DNA from: Eutrigla gurnardus
Lineage: Eukaryota; Chordata; Actinopteri; Perciformes; Triglidae
Length of the DNA stretch: 64,000 nt
Assembly (NCBI GenBank): GCA_963514095.1
Contig: OY741282.1
Coordinates: 16,866,849 to 16,930,848, forward strand
Direction: 5' to 3'
Of this stretch, positions 33,498-44,396 are shown one piece after another; position 1 is the first letter of the stretch; each line of letters begins with the position of its first letter. The translations under genes were made by a program, and so were the position numbers. Below the pieces are notes generated by a model. That model was not told where the DNA came from. It saw nothing but the letters and a program-made list of their open reading frames with translations, and did not search any database.

Positions 33498-35573
33498 ATG
33501 TTTGCTAGAACTCTGCTGCTGTTGGTTCTGGTGTGCGCGCGCGCTGCCTCGGCTGCAGCCAGTAACGGTAAGACCTTTCTAGACCTGTCTGCCTGTCTCA
33601 CTAAGTTAAGTGTGTCTCATGGAAGAGGTCACGTGACGACTGTAGACACTTTTTAATGAACTTCTATGACGAGTTCGTTTATTTTCTTTGGTCATTAATC
33701 AATAGATTCAAAACTGTTTAATTAGGTAGGTCAAACAAAAAAACTCCCATGCATTCGATGACGTCACCTTGTATTTAGCCCGCTCGTTTTTTATGGTCGA
33801 TTAATTTGTGGATTTTTATTAAAACAATGTAATTTATTCTCTCTCTCTGTTTCTCTCCCTCTCTCTCTCCGTCTTTCTCTCTCTCTGTCTCCCACCCTCT
33901 CTCTCTCTCTCTGTCTCCCACCCTCTCCCCCTCTCTCTCTCTCTCTCCCCCTCTCTCTCTGTCTCTCTCTCCCCCCTCTCTCTCCCTCTTTCTCTGTCTC
34001 TCTCCCCCTGTCTCCCCCTCTCTCTCTCTCCCTCCCTCTCTGTCTCTCTCTCTCCCCCCTCTCTCTCCATCTCTCTCTCTCTCCCCCTCTCTCTCTGTCT
34101 CTCTCTCCCCCCTCTCTCTCCCTCTTTCTGTCTCTCCCTCCCCCTCTCTCTCCCCCCTCTCTCTCCCCCCTTTCTCTCCCTCTCCCTCTTTCTGTCTCTC
34201 CCCGTCTCCCCCTCTCTCTCTCTCTCCCCCTCTCTCTCCCTCTCTCTCTCTCCCTCTCTCTCTCTCCCTCCCTCTCTCCCCCTCTCTCTCCCTCTGTCTC
34301 TCCCTCTCTCTCTCTCCCTACCCCCTCTGCCTCCCTCTCTCTCCCCTCCACCCCCCCAGGCAGTGTAGATGTGCGGTCCTTCGCATACGGCCCCCAGCTG
34401 AATGAGCCGTTGGATCTGACTGGCGTGGACGGCGATGACATCATCGGTCAGAACGGCTCCTCGCCCGTCGGGGCGGCCAACATGTCGGAGGCAGCGCTGC
34501 TGTTCCTGACGGGCGGCGTGTCCACTGTGCTCATCCCGTCCTTCTACGCGCTGGTCTGCCTCGTCAGCGTGCCGGTCAACGTCCTCGCCGCGCTCGCCTT
34601 CGCCCGCCGGATCCGGCCCAAGAAGCCGGCGGCCATCTACTTGCTGAACCTGGCGTGCGCTGACCTGCTCTTCGCCGCCACGCTGCCCTTCAAGGTTGCC
34701 TACCACTTCTCCGGCAACAACTGGGTGTTCGGGCCGCTCATGTGCCGCGCGGTCACCGCCGCCTTCTACTGGAACATGTACTGCTCCGTCCTGCTGGTGG
34801 CGTGCATCAGCGTGGACCGCCTGCTCGCCGTCGTCTACCCCATCGACTCACTGGTGTGGAGGCGGCCGCGGAACGCCGTGGTGGCGTGCGTGGCCATGTG
34901 GGTGCTGTCCTTCGCCGGGTCACTGCCCCTCGTCCTGTCCGAGCAGACCCTCCACGTCACGGAGCTGGACATCACCACCTGCCACGACGTCCTGCCCACG
35001 CACGACCTCGTCTGGCGCCACCGCATCTACTTCGTCACGCTCTGCTGCGCCCTCTTCTTCCTGCCGCTGCTGGTCACCGTGGCGTCCTACGCCCGGGTCA
35101 TCTGGTCGCTGAGCAGAGTGGCAAAGGGCGTCCCAGGGCGTTCCCGCCGGAGGACGCGGGCCGTGGTGATGGTGATGACCGTGCTGGTGATGTTCCTGCT
35201 GTGTTTCACGCCCACCAACGTCCTGCTGCTGGCGCACTACCTGCAGCTGGACGAGGGCGTGGCGAGGAGCGGCGGCGGCGCTGACGGCTCCTACGCCGTC
35301 TACCTGGTGCTGATGTGCGTGGGGAGTCTCAGCTGCCTGCTGGACCCGCTGGTCTACTACTTCGGCTCGTCCCAGTGCCAGAGGGAACTCTCCAGCGCTC
35401 TGAGGTGTCAGAAGATCCCGAGAAGCAGCTCAGAGTCCAGATCGTCCAGATCCAGCAGCAGGACCATTCTGAAGTACAGCCGTGCAGAAAGCTCCAGAAC
35501 AAACCCTCCGGCCCCCCAGACCGACACCTTCCAGGCGGACCTCGGCAGCCAGTACAAGAAGCTGCTGGTCTGA
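33498..35573 (+). CDS. f2r: Protease-activated receptor 1 (thrombin receptor)
   Basis: Coding exons are 33498-33567 and 34360-35573 with a phase-1 intron, giving 427 residues. Exon 1 is a signal peptide (MFARTLLLLVLVCARAASAA). Just after the junction comes VDVR|SFAYGP: cleavage after R29 would expose SF, the start of the human PAR1 ligand SFLLRN. An acidic stretch (GVDGDDI) follows where mammalian PAR1 binds thrombin exosite I. The seven-transmembrane body shows LACADLLF (TM2), SVDRLLAVVYP (TM3 end), ITTCHDVLP (loop 2), FTPTNVLLLAHY (TM6) and LDPLVYYFGSSQCQ (TM7). The C-terminus YKKLLV parallels human PAR1 YKKLLT. A 500-bp CT-rich tract fills the intron up to the acceptor. AATAAA is at 36055-36060. 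It couples to Gq/G12/13/Gi in known vertebrates. Confidence 0.92.
33837..34357. repeat. ~500-bp CT-rich compound microsatellite in the f2r intron
   Basis: Almost uninterrupted pyrimidine tract of ctctct, ccccct, gtctct and ccct units, ending in cccccccag, the exon-2 acceptor. Arg/Glu-rich frames on the other strand are artefacts of this repeat. Confidence 0.95.
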
Positions 35574-37211
35574 CTCCCGGACGGGGATGCAAACGAATGT
35601 TTTATATAAAGACACAGTTAACCCGGCGGGATGTTTGTGGCTCAGAATGAAGCCCTGTTGCCATAGAAACAATAGAGCGTCTGACAGACGTAAAACAGAA
35701 AAGGAAGGAAGTGGAGAGATTAGATGTGCTTTTTTTTGCACTTTGTGTGTCAGAGCTGCAAATGAATCTGTACATTGAATGCAAGGAAACAACTTTTTAT
35801 GTTGTATAATATATATAGTTATATATATATAAGTTTTTAGCTGAGGAGCTTTTTTCCAAGCACTTATGATTCACTTCTGTTTTTTTAAACTAAACAAGCA
35901 TTATAGTGGGTTTCCTGCTGCTCTCTGCTGGTTGGAAACCATCAAATACTGTTAAATGCATCATATAAAGTGAGCTTCTTGTCCTCTCCAGCAGGTGGTG
36001 CGACTGCACTGCTAATAGAGCACATCTCTTACACTGTGATGAACCGACTGAGGGAATAAACACTTTGATGAATCTTGAAACAAGTCGGGTATTTCCTAAC
36101 TTTAATTGTTCATCATGTTAGATTTAAAAATAGTAAATGAACAGTGATATAAGAGGAATATATGGCAGGCTCTATATTTCTTCGTATACACAACACGTCT
36201 AACTGTTTCCCTGATTTTGTGAAAATGTCCTTTTTCTGTATTTTGTCACCATTAAATGTGGAAGTTTGTAGCAAAGTGAAATTTTTCTTTTCTTCGTAGT
36301 CGGGTTTAAGAAGAAGAACTTTGGTTTTAATCCTTTTTATGAAGTGATCAAATGCAGCCGAGGACTCCAGCTGGACCTGGATTTGGAGAAATGGTCCATA
36401 CGTGGGGGGTTCTCACGAGTTATGTATACTGGAAAACAGAAGTAGCTCCAACTCTTCTAAGTAAACGCCCCTCATGAGCTTGTTGTTTAATTTACATACA
36501 ATTTACATTTTTTTAGTTCACCCGTTGGTTTTTGGACTCCGATTTCGAAGCCTCCAGTTCTTTTGGTTGTCGCCATCTTGGTATTTTTTTGCAACCAGTA
36601 GAAGGAAGTGACCATATTTGGACTGTGGAGGAGCGACGGGTGGATCCAGCACCCTTACTGGATCTGGATTCATGTGGATTGTGGTGTGAAGCTGCTAACA
36701 AAGTTAGCTTCTATAATTCAAGGTCAACTTTACAGTTAAGTGTTAAAGTCGTCTTAGTAGCTAACTAGCATGGTAGTGACCTGTCAATCAGCAGGTAAGC
36801 CCCGCCCCCTAAAGCATCCCCTGCTTTCTGGTCTGTTGGACTCTAAATGGACCATAATGTATAAACTTGTTGTTTTTTTATAAAATAATTTAATTTTACA
36901 TCCAACGTGCCTCGTCTGTATAAGTGTGTTATTGTGTGTTCTATGCCTGTTAAATTAATATTTTCAATGAAAGCAACGATAAAAAGTCGTACTTCCGGCA
37001 TCAACCTGTGAGGCGCATCCCCGTTGGCTGCGCGGGGTCACGTGACGGGGATGCCACAGGTGGACAATAAAAAGCGGCTGCTTGAGAGCCGAGGACGGCA
37101 GTTTGAAAAGCATCGACGCGGAGCCGCGCAGCCACGCCCGCGGACGGACCCGGACACACACACACACACACACACGCGCGCGCGCGCACACGCTAGTGCG
37201 CGTGTTCGGTC
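35574..37211. other. f2r 3' UTR, a dispersed repeat, and the f2rl1 copy 1 promoter
   Basis: The f2r 3' UTR runs to the AATAAA at 36055. From about 36520 to 36860 lies a dispersed repeat (gtcgccatcttggtattttt; gtgtgaagctgctaacaaag) also present near 9535-9660 (inverted) and 26860-26970. Before the next gene there is a TATA-like caataaaaagc at 37064-37074 and a (CA)n(CG)n alternating tract at 37154-37190. Confidence 0.55.
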
Positions 37212-39513
37212 ATGGAGTCGCGGACGCTTCACCTGCTGCTGCTGCTGCTGCTGTGTTTCCAGCACACCTGCTGCGCGGACAAAGGTAAAGTTTCATCTCC
37301 GTGTCGGTCAGCTCAGGTAGGAAGAAGAAGAAGAAGCTCCGAGAGGCGCGTCACCGCGCTGGTGACGTAGAGTCACGTGGTTCTCTGCTGTGTTTTCACC
37401 CTGTCTGCCTTCATGGAATGAGTTTGAAACTAAAGGTTTTGACCTTGAAACTTCCCCAGTAATCACGAACATGAAGACATGATTATTTTATGTTTTTAAT
37501 TGTGTTTAGTTTATGCAAATGAGGTTTTATTTGAGGTATTTGGTGGGAAAAAACTGCAGGAACAAATAGACAAAGTAGTAAATAATACACCCAGGTGTGT
37601 ATTTATTTGGTGTTTTTTTCTTTCTCAAACAAATCAGCGTCTAAAAACTTGTAGTGTCACTGCGTTGATGACGAAGTTGTGTTATTAAGTGGATTGATGT
37701 GTAAATGACTCATCATCCAAGAGTTATTAATAGAACTCAGGTCAACGTGCCTCAACATGCAGATGAGATATGAACTCATCTGTCGAATTCATAATTTAAA
37801 AATATTAAACGCACTGCAATCTCTTTACAGTTCTGTTAAGAAACACATATGGACACGGATGTTAAATTAGATGGGGAAAGTCTAATAAATACATTTAAAA
37901 TGTGTATTTATGTATCGTGTCTGTGATGTTCTCAGTCATCCAGCTCACGATAATAAAGACTAATAAAAGCTACACTTACTAAAGCGAGTCTCTGTATCCG
38001 CTGTTTTTTACTGGTGAGGATATTTTACGGTTACTCCGATAGTCCACTTTGTTAACAAGTACGTTTGCTCAAATACTTTGATGAAGTATCACATTTGAGG
38101 CCCTTGTAATTGAGTACCTCCATTTTACTGCCACTTTGTACTTCTACATCTCAGACGTTAAGGTTCTACTTTGCCCCCCGGTGCTTCATTCACCTTTATT
38201 TACTTTCAGATTACTATTTAATTGATTATCATAAGTGCTGAGAACAGGTGTGGTTCACAGGGAGGTTTACTTAAAACTCGCTATGAAATATGCAGTCAAA
38301 ATAAAATACTTATGCATAGAAGCATGATTCCTCTGAAAGGAAAAAGAATAAACTCTTTAAAAAGCTTCTCGCATCGACTGGAAACTGGGAGAAAAAAAAA
38401 AAAAAAAAACACGACCTGTGAACCCGCTGACTTCTTCTTCTGTGGTTTTTGCCTCCAGACCTGCGGGGCTTCAGCGGCACCGAGACCAGCGATGGCGTCT
38501 GGGTCGGCAGCGTCGCCAAAGAAGTGCTGAGCAGCCGCCTGACCACCGTCTTCCTGCCGGTGGTCTACATCGTGGTCTTCGTGGTGGGCCTGCCCACCAA
38601 CGCGCTGGCGGTCTGGGTCTTCCTGTTCCGCACCAAGAAGAAGAACCCGTCCTCCATCTACATGGCCAACCTGGCGCTGTCCGACCTGCTCTTCGTGGTC
38701 TGGACCCCCCTGAAGGTGGCGTACCACCTCAACGGCAACGACTGGATCTATGGCGCCGGCCTCTGCAAGGTGCTGGTGGCATTCTTCTACGGCAACATGT
38801 ACTGCTCCATCGCCTTCATCGCCTGCATCAGCGTGCAGCGCTACTGGGCCGTGGTCTACCCGCTGTCCCGCCACCAGAGCGCTAACGGCGTGGCGGTTGG
38901 CGTCTGCGTGGCGGTCTGGGCGGTGGTCTGGCTCCTCACCGTGCCGCTCTACCTCTACGACCAAGAGGTCCGGGTGTCCAACCTCAACATCCTCACCTGC
39001 CACGACGTCACCAAGCCCAGCCAGAAGAAGATGGCGGCGGGCTACTTCCTCACCATGGGCACCGTGGGCTTCGTGGCGCCCACCATCGTGTGCATCATCT
39101 CCTACGTGCTGATGCTACGGGCGCTCCGGAACAGCATGTCGGACCCCGCCATCGCCAAGCGGCGGCGGAAGGCGGTGGTGCTGATCGTCACCGTGCTGGT
39201 GATGTTCCTGCTCTGCTTCACGCCGAGCAACGCCGTGCTGCTGGCGCACTACGTGCTGCTGCTGGCCGACGCCCACGACAACCTGTACGGCTTCTACGTG
39301 ACGACGCTCTGCCTGGCGAGCCTCAACAGCTGCCTGGACCCCTTCCTGTACTACCTGATCTCCGAGGACTTCAGGGTCCACGTCAAGAACACCTTCCTGT
39401 GCCGCAGCGAGCGGACCGCCGAGAGGATGAGGGTCTCGTTCAGCGCCCTCAAGTTCTCCAAGAAAAGCAACGCGTACTCGTCCGACTCGGCGACTCGCAG
39501 CACCGAGTGCTAG
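37212..39513 (+). CDS. f2rl1.1: Protease-activated receptor 2-like, tandem copy 1
   Basis: Exons 37212-37284 and 38459-39513, phase-1 intron, 375 residues. Exon 1 encodes the signal peptide (MESRTLHLLLLLLLCFQHTC). The exposed N-terminus after the junction is KDLR|GFSGTETSDG, so a trypsin-like cut after R27 would free GFSGTE, compared with SLIGKV in human PAR2. The body is PAR2-like: RLTTVFLPVVYIVVFVVGLP (TM1), FRTKKKNPSSIYMANLAL (loop 1/TM2), FFYGNMYCS and SVQRYWAVVYP (TM3), ILTCHDV (loop 2), LCFTPSNAVLLAHY (TM6) and LDPFLYYLISEDFR (TM7/helix 8). The tail CRSERTAERMRVSFSAL resembles human PAR2 CRSVRTVKQMQVSL. It lies head-to-tail with copy 2. A 20-bp minisatellite begins at the stop codon. 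AATAAA is at 40272-40277. The '.1' label is positional only. Confidence 0.88.
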
Positions 39514-39640
39514 TCCCTCGCCATCATCACGAGTCCCTCGCCATCATCGCGGGTCCCTCGCCATCATCATGAGTGCCCTCGCCATCATCACGAGTCCCTC
39601 GCCAAGAACACGAGTCCCTTGCCATCATCATGAGTCCCTC
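39514..39640. repeat. Minisatellite in f2rl1 copy 1 3' UTR, 20-21-bp unit
   Basis: Six units of gtccctcgccatcatcacga, the first overlapping the stop codon. Confidence 0.88.
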
Positions 39641-40277
39641 AGGTGTAAAAGCAACATGGCGTCTCCTCTGTGACTTTGGAGCGTTGCCGCGGTAACGACC
39701 TCATTTAAACGTTCTTAGTTGCTGGGTTTTTTTTGTAAATGTTTATTTTTTTACATCTCTGACAAGATAACTTATATTTAAGTTATCTGTTTTATCTGTT
39801 TTATTTCATTTGAAATTATTGAACTTTGTTTTTTTTTATTGTCTGATGTTTCATTTGGAAAATGTGTTTTTATAACGACACTTTAATCAATTAAGTCTCA
39901 GGAAACATGGAAGCCTGAAAGTCTCAAACTTCATTTTCATGTCTTTAGTTTTTCAGGCAGTAAAGTTTAGTTCCTGAATGTTTTCTATAAACGTATCTGT
40001 CGGGTTTTAGCAAAAAAATGTACGTTATTATTTTATTTCCTTATGTTATTCATACTTACCGTCTGCATGATTCTGAAATGGATATTAAATCACATCCTGT
40101 TTGGTATTAAATCTAAATTGAACTTTGTATTTTTGGTTTTATTGTCAAAACAGTTGGTTGGAAAAGGTCAACGGTCACGCTGTTGTCTTCCTTATTTCCA
40201 AAACAATCCTCATATTTAACCTTTTGCTGTTTGTCAGATTTATATGATATTGACACGATGAGATCTCGTATAATAAA

Positions 40278-40764
40278 GTGACTGATTTGTATGAATGTCT
40301 CTCACGTCTTTTATTGACACTGAAGCATTAATTTATTTTTTACACGTGATGAACTTTACAAAGAAAGCTGGAAAAACTGTATTTTTTCTCCATAAAAATG
40401 TTGTTTGTTCCTCCAAGTTGAGGCTCAACAGTTAACACTTACAAAATTAACCAGATTTAATGATGTTTTATACTTTAATTATGGGAAATAAAAGTCACCT
40501 GGACTCAAATCACAACTTAAAACACATCTGTGTATAATATTATATAATGTATTTTAATAAAAATATAAGAAAATATAGATCAATATCAGCCTTGATGTTA
40601 TTCACTTAAATGTTTTAACTTGATTTTACTATCGATAAGTGTTGTGTTGCTTTTGTTTTTTATTCATGATTTGTAAGGTGCCAACGAATACATGTTTTAT
40701 TATTATTTATAAAATAGATCAAATAAGATAATCCTTTATTCGTCCCAGAGTGTGGAAATGTACA

Positions 40765-40818
<54 letters not shown>

Positions 40819-41150
40819 TAAATAAAGTATAAAAGTACTAATAAAGTATAATTCAAGATATTAAAATCCAGGCTACTCGGTTTCAGTATGATTGGAGTTT
40901 CTTCTTCTGGTGTTTCTTGTTTGTGTTCTTCTTCTTGAGTTCCGCAGAAACCTCCGGTCCGGAGTCAGCCGGTGGGCGGGTCCGCGGTGACGTAGGGTGA
41001 CGTAGTGCGTAGGAGCAGGTAGTCTCGGGGAGTGTCCCTCGTCCGTCGCGGTTGTAGGACACATTAAGGACGGCGTTTCTGGAGGACGAGGACCGAAGAC
41101 GACCGAAGAGGACTGAAGAGGACCCAAGAGCACAAGCAAAGAACACAAAC
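40278..41150. other. Short intergenic region with an (AT)n tract
   Basis: (AT)n at 40772-40815 in AT-rich DNA, then a GC-rich upstream region (cggtgacgtagggtgacgta near 40985) leading to the start of f2rl1 copy 2. No gene seen. Confidence 0.5.
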
Positions 41151-42895
41151 ATGGATTTAACTCGCACGCTGTCGCTGCTTCTGCTTCTCTGCTGCTTCTC
41201 CGCCTCCGACGGCGCAGGTGAGACCGGAAGTACCTGTCTGTTGGTGGTGTCGAGGGACGGGGGGCTCGCGCACACCGAGCTCGTTCCCACGATAATTCCG
41301 TTAATATTTAAACATATTTGTGGAATTTAGCTGGAAAAACACAATAGTATTATTATATCCACTATTTCCTTTAAGCTGTATTATTATTATTATTAATATT
41401 ATATTTATTATTTGTCTACTTAAGTATTTTTATATGCGTGAGTGTATTTATCGTGACTTCCCCATAAATATTACATACATACATGCATTTTCTAATAATT
41501 TATTCTGTCCTCAGTTTGTAAGAATGATAATTTTTACTTATTTTTATTCTTTTCTATCATATTTTCTATTTGAGGTCACTGTGTGAAGCCAAACTGCAGA
41601 GGAATCCTCACTTTTTGAGAAGCTGTGTTAAATATTAATTATCTCTTAAATTGTAAAACAAAATGGAGAAGAATTCAAATGGAAAAAACAGAATCTGGAA
41701 AAAATGAAATGGATTTTTAAAAGCCCTATGATTGTTATGAATGTTAATAATCAAATAAATGAATCTTCATATCTTAATAACTCTCCATCACGTGGTTTCA
41801 GGTAGAGGGCGGGGCTTCATCGGGTACAAGGACCCGGACCCGGACTCCGAGCTGGTGACGGTGGACGCGGCGACCTCCGCGGCGCTGAAGAGCCGCCTCA
41901 CCACCGTCTTCCTCCCTGCCGTCTACATCCTGGTCTTCGTGGTGGGCCTCCCCGCCAACGGCATGGCCATCTGGGTCTTCCTGTTCCGCACCAAGAAGAA
42001 GCACCCGTCCTCCATCTACATGGCCAACCTGGCGCTGTCCGACCTGCTCTTCGTGGTCTGGCTGCCGCTGAAGATCTCCTACCATCTCCACGGCAACGAC
42101 TGGGCGTACGGCGAGCCGCTGTGCAAGGTGCTGGTGGGCTTCTTCTACGGCAACATGTACTGCTCCGTGCTCTTCATCGCCTGCCTGAGCGTGCAGCGCT
42201 ACTGGGTGGTGGCCCATCCGCTGTCCCAGCAGAGGAAGAACAACAAGGTGGCGGTCACCGTCTGCGTCGCCATCTGGGCCTTCGTGTGGCTCACCAGCAC
42301 GCCGCTGTACCTGTACGACCACACGGCGGCGCTCAAGGACCCCAACATCACCACCTGCCACGACGTCAGCGTCATCGACGACGCCCTGAACCCGTTCCCG
42401 TCCGTCCGCCTCCCGTACTTCTACTTCATCTTCACAGCGCTGGTGGTCTTCCTGGTGCCGTGCGGCGTCATCTCAGTGGCGTACGTGCTGCTGCTGCGGG
42501 CGCTCGGCAACAGCATGGAGGACAGCGCGGCGGCCAAGACGCGGCGGCGTGCCGTGGTGCTCATCGTCACCGTGCTGGTCACCTTCCTGGTGTGCTTCGT
42601 GCCGAGCAACGTGATGCTGGTGCTGCACTACTCGCTGCTGAAGGACGGCGTGGAGAACAACGGCTACGCCTTCTACGTGACCACGCTGTGCCTCGCCAGC
42701 CTCAGCAGCGCCCTCGACCCGTTCATCTACTACTACGTGTCCGCGGACTTCCGGAACCACGTGAAGAACACGCTGCGTTGCCGTAGCAGCCGGACCGTGG
42801 AGAGGATGAGGGTCTCCTTCAGCTCCATGAAGTACTCCCGCAAGAGCAAGAGCTACATGTCGGAAAGCGGCAACACGCAGAGCAGCAGCTGCTAG
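41151..42895 (+). CDS. f2rl1.2: Protease-activated receptor 2-like, tandem copy 2
   Basis: Exons 41151-41217 and 41802-42895, phase-1 intron, 386 residues. Exon 1: signal peptide MDLTRTLSLLLLLCCFSASD with a good start context (aaacATGG). Exon 2 opens with GRGR|GFIGYK, so a trypsin-type cut after R26 exposes GFIGYK. This keeps the IG of the mammalian PAR2 ligand (SLIGKV/SLIGRL). The receptor shows LPAVYILVFVVGLPANGMAI (TM1), LALSDLLFVVWLPLK (TM2), FFYGNMYCSVLF and SVQRYWVVAHP (TM3), ITTCHDV (loop 2), FVPSNVMLVLHY (TM6), DPFIYYYVSADFR (TM7) and the tail CRSSRTVERMRVSFSSMKYS. It is the closer of the two copies to mammalian F2RL1. AATAAA is at 43093-43098. The intron is only about 580 bp. Confidence 0.9.
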
Positions 42896-43149
42896 ATCGA
42901 TGAGGAGGGTGCCCGCGTGGCGCCGAGACTCTGGAGGGAAACGACCAGGTGACCTCAATGAACTCTGAACATGAAGACGAGCGACGATGGCGTCGTGTTT
43001 AGAAACGAAGAGAAAACGGACATTCGGTTCTCTCGTTTGTTTTTATATTATTATTGCGATTCTGACTGATTATCACGATAACGATGCGGTGGAATAAACC
43101 GAGAAAACATCGGGTGGAACTTACGACAGCGTTTTCAGGCCACTGTAGG

Positions 43150-43450
43150 GGGAGATCGGGGCTGGTTGGGCTAAGATGCTAGCTGTAGCTTTCGCTTGTT
43201 GTCATAGCAACGGCAAACATCCGCTCAAGCAACTTGTTTACGTCGGCTATGACCACAAGTAAGAGCTACCGCTAGCATCTTAGCCCAACCGCCCCGATCA
43301 AACCAACAATAACTTTCAACATCATCATCTTAGCTAGCATAGATGCTGATTGTTAGCGTCTTAATAAACTCGTGAAATTGCCTTTTGATAAATTCGCAAA
43401 TTTGCGACTTTTTTTTATAATATTGCCCCCTCTCTCAGCTCGTTCTTTTC
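43150..43450. repeat. Dispersed repeat, foldback copy (gctagcatcttagcccaacc)
   Basis: The left part (atcggggctggttgggctaa, gatgctagc) and right part (gctagcatcttagcccaacc, gccccgatc) are inverted copies of about 45 bp. The rest (gttagcgtcttaataaactcg, atattgccccctctctcagc) matches the copies at 53160-53720 and 63065-63460. Confidence 0.75.
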
Positions 43451-44353
43451 CAACAGTGGCCCTGATACGCCGTCGTAGAAACTTATTTAATATTCATTCC
43501 TGTTTTTTGTTTTTGTGTTTTTTGTGTTTGCGTACATTTTTATGATTTTTAAAACCCACGCGTGTGCTCGACGTGTTGATTCAGGTTTTTGGGCGTTTTA
43601 AAAACTGTTACACATAGTTTCTTAAATAAACGCTAAAACAGGATGCAGTTTCTGTGATACTCCTTTTTTATGATTGCGTCACCAATTATTATCCCGGGTC
43701 TCGTCGACTCATCGCAGCGTGGCGATGTGTCGATCAGGAATGTGTGGAATGGGTTGAGTCTGAAAGTGTTCCAACCAGTTTAAAAACCAACATGAAGCTG
43801 TTGACTCTAGTGTTTTAATCCCGCCGGTTGTTTCGTGTGTTTTGAAGGAGCAGCAGGAGGAAAACAAAAACAAGATCTGAAAGAATGTTCCAGAGCATGA
43901 TGAGGCGTGTTGGGAGGGCGACCTCCACACGACGACCTCCGCTGTCGCTTCAGTGTCGCGTTTCATCTGGAAACACAGAAAACCACAACTCACTTTTATT
44001 CACATTTATATAGTATTTATTTATGAAATGCAGCCTAAACATTTTATTTTTAGTTCAATAGTTCTCCCAACGAGACAATAAGATCTCAATCAAACTGTTT
44101 AATCTCAAGTAGAGAGGCGAGTCTCTCCCCCCACCCCCCTCCAGGTGATGCACACATCATGTGACTTCCCCCGTTTAACGACCTGCTGAGGTAAATCATT
44201 GTTGTGTGTGTTGAGTGTCGTCTTACCCTTTTGTCAGCGGGAGTGGAATGCGTCCCTTTCACATGTTTGGGACGGGGCCGCTCCCCCGGGGCGGCTCTGC
44301 GTTTGAACAATGACGCTGGTGTGACAAACAGAAACACAAGCAAGACGCAACCG

Positions 44354-44396
<43 letters not shown>

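Noticed and set aside
33791..34706. Long Arg/Glu-rich minus-strand ORFs
   Set aside because: Reverse-strand reading of the CT-rich intron repeat and the f2r exon.
34696..35284. Long overlapping plus-frame ORFs within f2r (similarly within the other PARs and ch25h-like)
   Set aside because: High-GC shadow frames; only one frame shows GPCR or enzyme motifs.
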